Source of the DNA: Agrococcus jejuensis
GTDB lineage: Bacteria > Actinomycetota > Actinomycetes > Actinomycetales > Microbacteriaceae
Assembly: GCF_007679035.1 (NCBI RefSeq)
Contig: NZ_VEFR01000002.1
Coordinates: forward strand, 1-64,000
Reading direction: 5' to 3'
Length of the DNA stretch: 64,000 bases
The translations under genes were made by a program, and so were the position numbers. Positions 17,877 through 27,035 of this stretch are shown in pieces. Below the pieces are notes generated by a model. The model worked only from the letters and a program-made list of their open reading frames with translations. It was not told the DNA's origin and searched no databases. How positions within the stretch are numbered: position 1 is the first letter of the stretch; the number at the start of each line of letters is the position of its first letter.

Positions 17877-20800
17877 ATGCCTCAGGCCCTCCGACGCTCG
17901 CTGAGCGTCGCCACCGCGACAGCGCTCGCGGCATCCGCCCTCGTGGCGCTGGGGGGTGCCGGCGTCGCGAACGCCGCCGCCTACCCGACGATCAACGAGT
18001 TCTCCGCGAGCACGACCGGCAACGACGTCGAGTACATCGAGCTGCACGCGACGCCCGGCACCGACCTCACCGGCCACTCGCTCGTGGTCGTGCGCGGCGA
18101 CGTCTCGGCGAACCTCGGCACCGTGCTGCGCAGCTACCCGGTCGCCGGCACCACCGACGCGAACGGACTGTGGCTGCTCGAGCTGCCCGCGAACGACCTG
18201 CAGAACGGCTCCATCAGCATCCTGCTCGGCACCGGCACCGCACCGGCCGTCGGCGCGGATGTGGACGCCGACGACGACGGCGTCATCGACGCAGCCCCCG
18301 GCTTCACGATCGTCGACGGGGTCGGCGTGAACGACGGCGGCATGAACGACGCCGGTCAGCGCGACGTCGTCTACGCGGAGACCTCGCTCGGCGTCGCCTA
18401 CGACGGCCTCCCCTTCGCGCCCGGAGGCGCGAGCCGCATCCCCGACGGCACCGACACGAACTCGGCCGCCGACTGGGTGCGCAACGACTTCGATCTCGCC
18501 GGCATCGGCGGGGCCTCGGGCACGATCGTCGACGGCGAGGCGTACAACACCCCCGGCATCCTCAACCGCACCTTCGCCGACGGTCCGCCGCCGGTCGACG
18601 AGCTCGATCCCCTCGAGTGCGACGCCCCTGGCGTGACGCTCATCAGCGCCGTGCAGGGTGCCGGCGACGCGAGCCCGATCGTGGGCTCGGCCGTCGAGGT
18701 GCAGGGCATCGTCGTCGCCGTGCAGCCGGACCTCCTGGGCTTCGTCGTGCAGGAGGAGCTCGCCGACCAGGATGCGGACGCGCTCACGAGCGAGGCCGTC
18801 TTCGTCTACGACGTCGACGCCGCCGCTGACGTCGCCGTCGGCGACGCGGTGCGGGTCGGTGGCGAGGTCGCCGAGGAGGCGGGACTCACCCGCCTCGAGA
18901 TCACGGGCATCGGAGGCTGCGCCGAGGCACAGACCCTGCCGCCCACCACCGAGGTCTCGCTGCCGCTCCAGAGCCCCGAGTCGCTCGAGAGCATGCTCGT
19001 CACGGTGCCGCAGACGCTGTCGGTGATCGAGACGTTCGAGTACGCGCGCTTCGGCACGATCGTGCTGGGCACCGATCGCCAGTTCCAGCCGACCGCGCTC
19101 TTCGCACCCGGCTCCGCCGAGGCCGTCGCGCTCGCGGCATCGAACTCGGCGAACCGCCTCATCCTCGACGATGCGAGCATCCTCCAGAACCCGGTGACGC
19201 CGCTGCACCCGAACGGGCAGCCCACCACGCTCGACAACCTGTTCCGCGGAGGCGACACCGTCGCGAACGTCACCGGCACGCTCGACTGGCGCATCACCGA
19301 GGCCGGCGACGCCGACTGGCGCATCCAGCCCACCGAGGGCGCTGACTACACGGCAGCGAACCCGCGCCCAGAGGTGCCCGACGTGGGCGGCTCGCTGCAG
19401 GTGGCATCGTTCAACGTGCTGAACTACTTCACGACGCTCGGCTCGCGCGGTGCCAACAGCGCCGCCGAGTTCGACCGCCAGGAGGCGAAGATCGTCGCCG
19501 CGATCCTCGAGCTCGACGCCGACATCGTCGGCCTCATCGAGATCGAGAACAACGGCACCGCCGTGCAGACCCTGGTCGACGCCCTCAACGAGGCCGCGGG
19601 CTCGGAGGTGTACACGCCCATCATCACCGGGCTGCTCGGCACCGACGCCATCACGCAGGCGTTCATCTACAAGGCCGACGTCGTGACGCCGCAGGGCGCC
19701 TTCGCAGCGCTCGACGGCGACATCGACCCGCGGTTCGACACCGACCGCAACCGGCCCGCGCTCACGCAGACGTTCGCGCAGAACGTCGACGGCGCGCTGC
19801 TCACCGTGTCCGTGAACCACTTCAAGTCGAAGGGCTCCGCCTGCAGCGGCGAGCCCATCGACGCGAACGGTCAGGGCGAGTGCAACCCCACTCGCACGCT
19901 CGCAGCGGAGGCGCTCGCCGACTGGCTCGCGACCGATCCGACGGGTGCCGACACCGACGACGTGCTCGTCATCGGCGACCTCAACTCGTACGACCACGAG
20001 GATCCGATCGTCGCGCTCGAGTCCGCCGGGTTCGTCGACCTCGAGGAGCGGTTCCAGGGCGAGGAGGCGTACTCGTACGTCTTCGACGGCCAGCTCGGCT
20101 ACCTCGACTATGCGATGGCCACCGACTCGCTCGTCGACTCCATCACGGGCGCGCAGGCATGGAACGCGAACTCCGACGAGGTGCCGATCCTCGACTACAA
20201 CCTGGAGTTCAAGTCGCCGGCGCAGGTCGCGCTCTTCGCGCCCGACGCGTACCGCGCATCCGACCACGACGCCGTGCTCGTCGGGCTCACGCTCGACCCG
20301 CCGACCGTCGAGGAGCCCGCGGTGTCGACCCTCGCGGGGCCGAACCGCTACGCGACGAGCGCCGCAGCCTCGGCTGCGCAGTTCGAGCCGGGCACCGACG
20401 TCTACCTGACGGCGGGCGAGGGCTTCGCCGACGCGCTCGCCGCCGGGCCCGCCGCAGCGCACGACGGCGCGAGCCTGCTGCTGACTCCCTCGGCGTCGCT
20501 GCTGCAGGTGACGCTCGACGAGATCGAGCGTCTCGCCCCGTCGTCGATCACGATCGTCGGCGGCGCGGCAGCCGTGTCGCCCGCCGTCGAGGCGCAGCTC
20601 GCCGCCGCATGGCCGGAGGTCGAGATCACCCGCATCTCGGGCGCCGACCGCTACGCGACGGCCGCCGCGGTCGCGACGGAGGTGTTCGGCACCGCCGACA
20701 CCGCGTTCGTCGCGAGCGGCGCCGACTTCGCCGACGCCCTGTCGGCGAGCGGCGTCGCGGCGACCCTCGCCGATGCGCCCGTGCTGCTCACGATGCCGAC

Positions 20801-21212
20801 GGGCCTGCCCGCCGGCACGGCGGAGGCGCTCGACGCGCTCGGCGCGTCCGAGATCGTCGTCGTGGGAGGCCGCGTCGCGATCTCCGACGGCGTCGTGCGC
20901 GAGCTGCGCGCCTACGGCACGACGACGCGCGTCGCCGGCGCCGACCGGTACGCGACGAACGCCGCCCTCGTGGGCGCGTACGTCGAGCCGACCGACCCGC
21001 AGACGATCGTCGTCGCCTCCGGTGGCGCCTTCCCCGACGCCCTGTCGGGCACGGCGATCGCCGGAGCGACGGGCGGCCCGCTGCTGCTGTCGGTGGGCCA
21101 GTGCGTGACGATCGACGTCGAGGACTCCATCGCCGGCTTCGCGCCGGCCGTCGTGCTCAACGTCGGCGGCCCCGCCGTGCTCTCGCCGGAAGCATGGCGC
21201 ACGGCCTGCTGA
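17877..21212 (+). CDS. Secreted ExeM/NucH-like endonuclease/phosphatase with lamin-tail and cell-wall-binding repeats
   Basis: A 1111-residue exported protein. Signal peptide 1-34 ends VANAA. A lamin-tail domain (about 36-195, TINEFSASTTGNDVEYIEL) is followed by an OB-like YhcR domain (about 225-340). An endonuclease/exonuclease/phosphatase domain begins at ASFNVLNYF (about 508), has LIEIENNG, GDLNSY (about 700) and ends at SDHDAVLV (about 795). Three type-2 cell-wall-binding repeats follow from about 816, each with a NRYAT or DRYAT motif. It probably degrades extracellular DNA or nucleotides while attached to the cell wall. It is monocistronic between two terminators. Confidence 0.9.
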   Translation: MPQALRRSLSVATATALAASALVALGGAGVANAAAYPTINEFSASTTGNDVEYIELHATPGTDLTGHSLVVVRGDVSANLGTVLRSYPVAGTTDANGLWLLELPANDLQNGSISILLGTGTAPAVGADVDADDDGVIDAAPGFTIVDGVGVNDGGMNDAGQRDVVYAETSLGVAYDGLPFAPGGASRIPDGTDTNSAADWVRNDFDLAGIGGASGTIVDGEAYNTPGILNRTFADGPPPVDELDPLECDAPGVTLISAVQGAGDASPIVGSAVEVQGIVVAVQPDLLGFVVQEELADQDADALTSEAVFVYDVDAAADVAVGDAVRVGGEVAEEAGLTRLEITGIGGCAEAQTLPPTTEVSLPLQSPESLESMLVTVPQTLSVIETFEYARFGTIVLGTDRQFQPTALFAPGSAEAVALAASNSANRLILDDASILQNPVTPLHPNGQPTTLDNLFRGGDTVANVTGTLDWRITEAGDADWRIQPTEGADYTAANPRPEVPDVGGSLQVASFNVLNYFTTLGSRGANSAAEFDRQEAKIVAAILELDADIVGLIEIENNGTAVQTLVDALNEAAGSEVYTPIITGLLGTDAITQAFIYKADVVTPQGAFAALDGDIDPRFDTDRNRPALTQTFAQNVDGALLTVSVNHFKSKGSACSGEPIDANGQGECNPTRTLAAEALADWLATDPTGADTDDVLVIGDLNSYDHEDPIVALESAGFVDLEERFQGEEAYSYVFDGQLGYLDYAMATDSLVDSITGAQAWNANSDEVPILDYNLEFKSPAQVALFAPDAYRASDHDAVLVGLTLDPPTVEEPAVSTLAGPNRYATSAAASAAQFEPGTDVYLTAGEGFADALAAGPAAAHDGASLLLTPSASLLQVTLDEIERLAPSSITIVGGAAAVSPAVEAQLAAAWPEVEITRISGADRYATAAAVATEVFGTADTAFVASGADFADALSASGVAATLADAPVLLTMPTGLPAGTAEALDALGASEIVVVGGRVAISDGVVRELRAYGTTTRVAGADRYATNAALVGAYVEPTDPQTIVVASGGAFPDALSGTAIAGATGGPLLLSVGQCVTIDVEDSIAGFAPAVVLNVGGPAVLSPEAWRTAC

Positions 21213-21222
21213 CGCGAGCCTG

Positions 21223-21272
21223 ACGACGAGGAGGGCGGCATCCGGGCGACCGGATGCCGCCCTCCTCGTCGT
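21223..21272. terminator. Perfect 23-bp bidirectional terminator with GCGA loop
   Basis: The arm 21223-21245 (starting ACGACGAGGAGGGCGG) is perfectly complementary to 21250-21272 around a GCGA (GNRA) loop. It lies between the nuclease stop at 21212 and the dnaE2 stop at 21286, so it can end both convergent transcripts. Confidence 0.92.
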
Positions 21273-21285
21273 GCGGTGCGCCGCG

Positions 21286-24200
21286 TCAGCGGAAGTCGCG
21301 CGACGGCGGCGCCGCCGCGTCGAACGGCTCGATCTGGTCGGCCATCATCGTCACGACCCCCTGCGAGTGCTGCAGGATGCCGCGCACCTTGAGCGCCGCC
21401 GAGTGCTTCGCGATGCTGCGGTACCGCTTCCAGAGCCCGACCGAGCAGATGACGTTGAGCATGCCGGTCTCGTCCTCGATGTTCATGAACGTGACCCCCT
21501 GCGCCGTCTGCGGCCGCTGCCGGTGCGTGACGATGCCCGCCGCCCACCGCCGACGCCCGGGCTCGAGATCCGCCAGCCGCGCGATGGGCACGACGCCCGC
21601 AGCCTCCAACGCCACCCGCGCATGCCGCACGGGATGGTCGTCGGGGCTCACGCCCGTCGCCCAGATGTCGAGCGCCGTCTGCTCGGCCTCCGACAGGATC
21701 GGCAGCAGCGGCGGCTGCACCGTCACCGACGTGCCCTCGAGCTGATCCTCGCGCTCGGTGGATGCGGGCGCCGCGAGCCACAGCGCCTCGCGGCGCTCGA
21801 GCCCGAGGCTCTCGAAGGCGCCTGCGGTCGCGAGCGACTCGAGCTGCCTGCGATCGAGCCGCGCCCGCCTCGCGACGTCGTCGATGCCCGTGAACGGCGA
21901 CTCGTCGCGTGCCGCGACGATGCGCTCGGCGTCGGCCTCGCTCACGTGCGCGACGCTCGACAGACCCAGCCGCACCGCGAACCCCCGATCGCGGCGGTGC
22001 CGCGCGTGGTCGTTGGGGCCAGGCGTCCACGGCACCTCGGGCTGATGGTGCGCGAGGCAGGCGTCGTCGCCCGCGACGCGGTCGCCGCGCGCCTCGAGGT
22101 CGGCCGTCGCCGCCGAGCGCACGATGTCGGGCCCGAGCACCTCCACGCCGTGCCTGCGCGCATCCGCGCTCAGCGTCTGCCCCGACCAGAAGCCCATGGG
22201 CTGCGCCCGCAGCAGGCCGGCGAGGAACGCCGCCGGGTGATGCAGCTTCAGCCACGACGACGCGTACACGAGCTTGCCGAAGGCGAGCGAGTGCGACTCC
22301 GCGAAGCCGAAGCCCGCGAACGCCTCGATCTTGCGCCAGATGCTCTCGGCCAGGTCGCCGACGATGTCGTTCGCCTGCATGCCCGCGAAGAGCCGATCGC
22401 GCAGCTGCGCGACGCGCTCCTTGCTGCGCTTCGACGCGATCGAGCGCCGCAGCTCGTCGGCCGCGGCCGCGTCGAAGTTGCCGACGAGCACGGCGATCTG
22501 CATCAGCTGCTCCTGGAACAGCGGCACGCCGAGCGTGCGCGCCAACGCATCCTCGAGCAGCGGATGCGGATACGTGATCGGCTCCTGCCCGCTGCGCCTG
22601 CGCAGGTACGGATGCACGGCGTCGCCCTGGATGGGACCAGGGCGGATGAGCGCGATCTCGATGACGAGGTCGTAGAACGAGCGCGGCTTGAGCCTCGGCA
22701 GCGTGGCGAGCTGCGCCCGCGACTCGACCTGGAAGACGCCCACGGCATCCGCCTCGCACAGCATGTCGTACACGCCCGCCTCCTCCGCGGGGATCGTCGC
22801 GAGCGTCCACTCCTCGCCGAGGTGCTGCCTGGCGATGTCCATCGTGTGCTGCATCGCGCCCAGCATGCCGAGCCCCAGCAGGTCGAACTTCACGAGGCCC
22901 ATCCACTCGCAGTCGTCCTTGTCCCACTGCAGCACCGTGCGCGCCTCCATGCGCGCGGGCTCGATGGGGCTCACGTGGCCCACGGGCTCCTTCGTGAGCA
23001 CCATGCCGCCCGAGTGGATGCCGAGGTGACGGGGCGAGTGCAGGAAGTCGTCGGCGAGCGACAGCACGGGATCGGGGATGCCCTCGGTGCCGTCGACCGA
23101 CGGCGCGCTCCACCCCTCGACGCGCTTCGACCACGCGTTCTGCTGCCCGACGGCGTAGCCGAGCGCCTTCGCCGCGTCGCGCACCGCCGACTTCGGCCGG
23201 TACGTGATGACGTTGGCGACCTGCGCCGCGTTGCGACGGCCGTACCGCTCGTAGACGTGCTGGATGACCTCCTCGCGGCGCGCGGCGTCGAAGTCGATGT
23301 CGATGTCGGGCTCCTCGGTGCGGATCATCGAGATGAACCGCTCGAACGGCAGCCGGTAGAGGATCGGGTCGACGGCCGTGATGCCGAGGATGAAGCACAC
23401 GGCGCTCGCCACCGCCGAGCCGCGGCCCTGGCAGAGAATGCCGCTGGCGTGGGCGAAGTCGGCGATCTCGCTCACGATGAGGAAGTAGCCGGCGAAGCCC
23501 TTGTCGTCGATGAGGCGCAGCTCGTGGGCGAGGCGCTCGTCGACCGCCCGCTGGTCGACGTGCGGGTCGTCCGCGGGATAGACGCGGCCGCGGCGCTCGG
23601 CGACGAGCTGCCGCAGCCTCGACATCTGCGTGTGGCCCTCCGGCACCTCGGTGTCGGGCAGGCTCGGACTCGCGGCGCGCAGGCCGAACGCGAGGTCGCG
23701 GCCGATGGCGGCTGCGCGCTCGACGACGCCGTCGAACTGGCGGAAGCGCCACGCCATCTCGGCGCCCGACCGCAGCCGGGGCACGCCGCCGGCGGGCAGC
23801 CAGCCGTCGAGCTCGTCGATGCTGCGGCGGGCGCGCACCGCCGCCATCGCATCGCCCAGCAGCTGCTGCCTCGGGCTCGCGACGTGCGCGTTCGTCGTCG
23901 CCACCACCGGCAGGCCGCGTCGCTCGGCGAGGGCCTGGAGCGCCTGGTTGCGCTCGCCGTCGTCGGGCAGGCCGAGGTCGGTGAGCTCGACCATGACGCC
24001 GTCGCGGCCGAAGAGCGACACGAGCCGGTCGAGCTCGACGCCCGCCGCGTCCGCCCCCTCCCGCTCGAGCGCGCGGCGCACGGCGCCCTTGCGGCATCCC
24101 GTGGACACCATCCACTCCCCCGCACGCTCGGCGACCTGCTCGAGGTGCAGGATGGGGCGGCCCTTCTCGCCGCCGGCGAGGTAGCCGTCGGTGAGGGTCG

Positions 24201-24636
24201 CCGCGAGCCTGCGATACCCCTCGGGGCTGCGGGCGAGCACGAGCAGATGGTCGCCGACGGGGTCGGCGACGCCCTGCTGGGGCTCGGGCAGCTCGAGGCT
24301 CAGCTCGGCGCCGAAGATCGTGCGCAGGCCTACGTGGTCGGCGGCCTCGGCGAAGCGCACGGCGCCGTAGAGCCCGTCGTGGTCGACGAGCGCGAGGGCC
24401 TCGAGGCCGAGCGCCGTCGCCTCGGTGACGAGCTGCGCGGGGCTCGAGGCGCCGTCGAGGAACGAGTAGTGCGAGTGAGCGTGCAGCTCGGCGTACGGCA
24501 CGACCCGCTCGGGATCGGGGCGCGTGCGGCGCTCGCGCGGCTCGGGGTTCGGCGTGAGCGACGGCGCCTCGGTGGCGCGGCCGTCGAGGATCGCCTCGAG
24601 CTCTCGCCACGGCATCGGCGGATTGCGCCAGCCCAT
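21286..24636 (-). CDS. dnaE2: Error-prone DNA polymerase DnaE2 (ImuC)
   Basis: A 1116-residue C-family polymerase. The PHP domain starts with YAELHAHSHYSFLDGAS near residue 45. The palm has the catalytic PDIDIDFDAARR near 445 and GRGSAVASAVCF just before it. GFGFAESHSLAFG and a C-terminal OB-fold region (FMNIEDETGMLNVI) follow. DnaE2 works with ImuA and ImuB in SOS-induced translesion synthesis. The start follows AGGAGGGGG in a structured 130-nt leader, and a perfect LexA box lies upstream at 24769-24784. The imuA-imuB pair is 2.4 kb away on the same strand, separated by small genes. Confidence 0.96.
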   Translation of the reverse strand: MGWRNPPMPWRELEAILDGRATEAPSLTPNPEPRERRTRPDPERVVPYAELHAHSHYSFLDGASSPAQLVTEATALGLEALALVDHDGLYGAVRFAEAADHVGLRTIFGAELSLELPEPQQGVADPVGDHLLVLARSPEGYRRLAATLTDGYLAGGEKGRPILHLEQVAERAGEWMVSTGCRKGAVRRALEREGADAAGVELDRLVSLFGRDGVMVELTDLGLPDDGERNQALQALAERRGLPVVATTNAHVASPRQQLLGDAMAAVRARRSIDELDGWLPAGGVPRLRSGAEMAWRFRQFDGVVERAAAIGRDLAFGLRAASPSLPDTEVPEGHTQMSRLRQLVAERRGRVYPADDPHVDQRAVDERLAHELRLIDDKGFAGYFLIVSEIADFAHASGILCQGRGSAVASAVCFILGITAVDPILYRLPFERFISMIRTEEPDIDIDFDAARREEVIQHVYERYGRRNAAQVANVITYRPKSAVRDAAKALGYAVGQQNAWSKRVEGWSAPSVDGTEGIPDPVLSLADDFLHSPRHLGIHSGGMVLTKEPVGHVSPIEPARMEARTVLQWDKDDCEWMGLVKFDLLGLGMLGAMQHTMDIARQHLGEEWTLATIPAEEAGVYDMLCEADAVGVFQVESRAQLATLPRLKPRSFYDLVIEIALIRPGPIQGDAVHPYLRRRSGQEPITYPHPLLEDALARTLGVPLFQEQLMQIAVLVGNFDAAAADELRRSIASKRSKERVAQLRDRLFAGMQANDIVGDLAESIWRKIEAFAGFGFAESHSLAFGKLVYASSWLKLHHPAAFLAGLLRAQPMGFWSGQTLSADARRHGVEVLGPDIVRSAATADLEARGDRVAGDDACLAHHQPEVPWTPGPNDHARHRRDRGFAVRLGLSSVAHVSEADAERIVAARDESPFTGIDDVARRARLDRRQLESLATAGAFESLGLERREALWLAAPASTEREDQLEGTSVTVQPPLLPILSEAEQTALDIWATGVSPDDHPVRHARVALEAAGVVPIARLADLEPGRRRWAAGIVTHRQRPQTAQGVTFMNIEDETGMLNVICSVGLWKRYRSIAKHSAALKVRGILQHSQGVVTMMADQIEPFDAAAPPSRDFR

Positions 24637-24660
24637 CGCTCGGCCCCCTCCTGCTGCGAT

Positions 24661-24712
24661 GCGGATGCGGCGCATCCGCTGCTCTCGTGCTGCGTGGGAT
24701 GCGGGTGCATCC
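24661..24712 (-). promoter_or_regulatory. Two small hairpins in the dnaE2 leader
   Basis: GCGGATGC-GGC-GCATCCGC (24661-24679) and GGATGC-GGGT-GCATCC (24697-24712) are perfect short inverted repeats between the LexA box and the dnaE2 start. They make the roughly 130-nt 5' leader structured. A post-transcriptional role is possible but not shown. Confidence 0.4.
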
Positions 24713-24768
24713 ACGTCGTGCGCATCGGGCCGGCCTCCGCGATGGTGCGCTGCGACGATACGCCTGGA

Positions 24769-24784
24769 TCGAACGTATGTTCGA
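24769..24784. promoter_or_regulatory. LexA (SOS) box upstream of dnaE2
   Basis: TCGAACGTATGTTCGA is a perfect actinobacterial SOS box (TCGAAC-N4-GTTCGA). It is 133 bp upstream of the dnaE2 start and identical at all 16 positions to the box upstream of imuA at 29723-29738. It contains TACGTT on the reverse strand, usable as a -10. Confidence 0.92.
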
Positions 24785-24843
24785 CCTCCGACGCGAACTC
24801 GCCTCAAGCCCTGGTCGAGGGTTCGGGCCACTTCCGGTCGATG

Positions 24844-24896
24844 AGTGGTCACTCGATGTCGCCGACACGCCGCTACGGCGACATCGACTGACCACT
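24844..24896. repeat. 53-bp palindromic element upstream of the dnaE2 SOS promoter
   Basis: Arms 24844-24864 and 24876-24896 (21 nt each, beginning AGTGGTCA) are complementary except at one position, with an 11-nt loop. A second copy with the same arm and loop lengths lies at 29925-29977, upstream of imuA. With the LexA box and leader hairpins this accounts for most of the 345-bp gap between dnaE2 and the gene at 24982. Confidence 0.85.
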
Positions 24897-24981
24897 GTCG
24901 GCAGGGGGAGGGATGCGCGGTCGGGGCACGGCGACGGCGCGCCTGGTCGGTCGTGTCGGAGGTCGGTGCCACCCTCGTGCC

Positions 24982-25212
24982 ATGACCGATCAGCACGACG
25001 AGCTCGAGCTCCAGCTCTGCGAGAGCGCGTGGTGCACGGCCGCCTTCGTGCCCGAGGAGGGCTTCGGCGGTCGGTGCCCCGCATGCCTCGCGGTCGCCGA
25101 CGAGCACCACGCCTACGGCCACGCGACGGTGGTCGACGACTGCCTCGTGTGCGACCGCATCCCGAGCCTCGGCGCGGCGCGGTCGCGAGTCCGCTCGGCG
25201 AGCGCGGCGTAG
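24982..25212 (+). CDS. Small Cys-rich protein, candidate zinc ribbon
   Basis: A 76-residue protein with Cys13, Cys18, Cys32, Cys35, Cys54 and Cys57, including CPAC and CLVC, and a His pair (EHHAYGHA) between them. The spacing suggests one or two zinc sites. Start ATG 24982 is preceded by CACCCT and a 6-nt gap. It is transcribed away from dnaE2 and converges on the gene ending at 25252. No family was recognised. Confidence 0.6.
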   Translation: MTDQHDELELQLCESAWCTAAFVPEEGFGGRCPACLAVADEHHAYGHATVVDDCLVCDRIPSLGAARSRVRSASAA

Positions 25213-25251
25213 CCGCACCACGACGCGACGTCGGCCGCGCGCGGTCGCGCG

Positions 25252-26316
25252 TCAGCCCTGTCGAGCAGGCTTGGCCGCTGCTGCCGAACCATCAGCGCGC
25301 TCGGCGATGAACGCGTCGATCACCGCCTCGGCGATGCCCGCTCGCACGAGCACGTCGCGCTCGTCGCGCGAGAGCGTGGGCCGCTGACGATCGACGCGCA
25401 GCTCGAGCTCGCGCATCCAGTCGTCGCCCGCACGCAGCGTCCTGGCGAACGCGGCGCGCTCGGCCGCCGTCGCGAGGCCGTCGACCGGTGCACCCCAGCG
25501 CCCGGCCTCGGCTGGGCGGCGACGCTCGCGGGCGAGCTCCACGAGCATGCGTCGCGCAGTCTCCTCCTCCTCGTCGCCTGCCCAGCTCAGCCAGCCGCGC
25601 ACGAGCACGTGTCGCTCGTCGGCGTCGGTCAGCCGCTGCCACAGCTCGGCGACATGGGCTGCGACCACGCGCCGGCGACGCGCGTCCTGCCGCTTGAGGT
25701 GCGCGTCGAACGCGACGAGGAGGCCGCCTCCGACGATGCCGGCGCCCACGACGAAGAGCACGCCCTGCATGAGGAACTCGCCCGTCTCGGCTCCCGGCGT
25801 CCCCGTGGCGATGCGTACGACGACGCCGATGGCGACTCCCAGGCCACCAACCACGACGCCGAGGACTCCGGCGCAGCCGAGCGTCACGGCGACACCGCCC
25901 AGCCAGTCGAACCGACCGGCAGCGGGCGGGGCGACGACCACGTCGGCGATGCCCGACGGCACCGGCACGTCGAGCGGCAGGCCGAGGTGCTGCCCGGCGT
26001 CGAGGCGCGGCAGCCGCTCGAGCAGCGTGCGGCGCAGCGCGCGCACCTCGCTCGCTCGCGTCCAACCGGGGATCGCGATGCCCCACCGCGCCGCCTGGTC
26101 GGGCGAACGGAGGGCGCGGTAGTGCTCGGCGAGCATGCGCCGGATCGCCGGATCGGCGGCGGCGCCGGCGCGCAGCAGATCGCGGCGCTCCCCGTGCAGC
26201 GAGTGCGTCGGCGCGGTGCGCAGCAGCGCGAGCACGACCGGGAGCCGCTCGACGGCGCGCGCACGCTCGGCCCCGCGCCGCCGCTCGGCGCGCGTCGTCC
26301 GGGCGGATGCGCTCAT
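25252..26316 (-). CDS. Membrane protein with duplicated cytosolic domain flanking a TM hairpin
   Basis: A 354-residue protein of unknown family. Two transmembrane segments (about 138-170 and 182-203) are flanked by two similar Arg/Leu-rich helical domains: residues 42-117 (GERRDLLRAG..AARWGI..VRALRRTLLE) and 233-309 (DERHVLVRGW..AGRWGA..RAAFARTLRAG). A third short unit, RDVLVRAGIAEAVIDAF (320-336), ends the protein. The central TM hairpin resembles the whole of the next gene upstream (26373-26753). It lies between dnaE2 and imuB on the same strand, but no SOS box is near, so a link to mutagenesis is only positional. Confidence 0.7.
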   Translation of the reverse strand: MSASARTTRAERRRGAERARAVERLPVVLALLRTAPTHSLHGERRDLLRAGAAADPAIRRMLAEHYRALRSPDQAARWGIAIPGWTRASEVRALRRTLLERLPRLDAGQHLGLPLDVPVPSGIADVVVAPPAAGRFDWLGGVAVTLGCAGVLGVVVGGLGVAIGVVVRIATGTPGAETGEFLMQGVLFVVGAGIVGGGLLVAFDAHLKRQDARRRRVVAAHVAELWQRLTDADERHVLVRGWLSWAGDEEEETARRMLVELARERRRPAEAGRWGAPVDGLATAAERAAFARTLRAGDDWMRELELRVDRQRPTLSRDERDVLVRAGIAEAVIDAFIAERADGSAAAAKPARQG

Positions 26317-26372
26317 CCTGCGAGCATCCCACGAGCGCGACACGTCGTCGCGCCAGGCCACGACCGCGTCGC

Positions 26373-26753
26373 CTAGGTCGTGGAGAGCCGCTCGCCGTCG
26401 CCCGTCGACGCCTGCCTGCGGTGCCACCAGCGGCGCTCGCCGCGCACGAGCAGCCAGAGCGCGCCGAAGCCGACAACCAGCGAGACGAGCACGAGCACGA
26501 TGCCCTGCGCGACGAACGCGAGCACGTCTGCCATCGCATCGCCATCGGCGAGACGAGCGAGCGAGCCCGCGACGACGCCGATCACGCCAGCGACCGCCAG
26601 CATGAGCGCAGCAGCGGCCACGACGAGGCCGAGCACCTGCTGCCAGGCGACGCGTCGCTGCGGCGCAGGATCGGTGGCGCTGAGGACCGGGTCCGCGACC
26701 GGCGCGAGGTCCCGATCGCGCACGACGTCGTCGCTGCGCTCTCCCTGGACCAT
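26373..26753 (-). CDS. Small two-TM membrane protein, paralogue of the core of the neighbouring gene
   Basis: A 126-residue protein with a polar N-terminus (1-45), two TM segments (about 50-75 and 88-112) and a basic tail (RGERRWWHRRQ). The stretch from the first TM to the second aligns by eye with residues 140-215 of the downstream 354-residue protein, sharing GV(I/L)GVV, a short charged loop and F(V/M)AQG or FLMQG before the second helix. Its upstream GGGATCAT and 6-nt gap match the start regions of its two neighbours. Function unknown. Confidence 0.65.
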   Translation of the reverse strand: MVQGERSDDVVRDRDLAPVADPVLSATDPAPQRRVAWQQVLGLVVAAAALMLAVAGVIGVVAGSLARLADGDAMADVLAFVAQGIVLVLVSLVVGFGALWLLVRGERRWWHRRQASTGDGERLSTT

Positions 26754-26831
26754 CCGTCGATGATCCCACGTCCGCACGCCGCTGCGCGTCAATGCCAGGC
26801 GCCTCGAGCGCTGAGATCGTGCGGTGGATGG

Positions 26832-26989
26832 CTAGCGGCGGTCTCGCACGCGGGTCGCGAGCGCATCGACGTCGGCCTGCGAGACTCCCGCACGCGCCGC
26901 AGATCGAGGGTCGGGTCGACCAGGAGACCGTCGAGCACCGCGGCGATGCGCTGCAGCTCGGCCGCATCCGCATGCCCGTGCCTGACCAT
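26832..26989 (-). pseudogene. Frameshifted small relative of the 25252-26316 gene
   Basis: ATG 26989 opens MVRHGHADAAELQRIAAVLDGLLVDPTLDLR. A shift near 26890-26902 then gives RAGVSQADVDALATRVRDRR and a TAG. The shifted tail aligns with RAGIAEAVIDAFIAERAD at the end of the 354-residue neighbour, so the gene probably once read through. Without the shift the frame continues as unrelated sequence to 26789. The region before the start (GTGGGATGCTCGCAGG) is identical to that of the gene at 26316. Confidence 0.55.
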
Positions 26990-27035
26990 CCTGCGAGCAT
27001 CCCACGGTCGCGACCCTGCGTCGCGCCACGACGCG

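Noticed and set aside
26373..26753. Toxin-antitoxin or phage holin identity for the two-TM protein
   Set aside because: No partner gene or lysis context; similarity to the neighbouring gene's TM hairpin is a better explanation.
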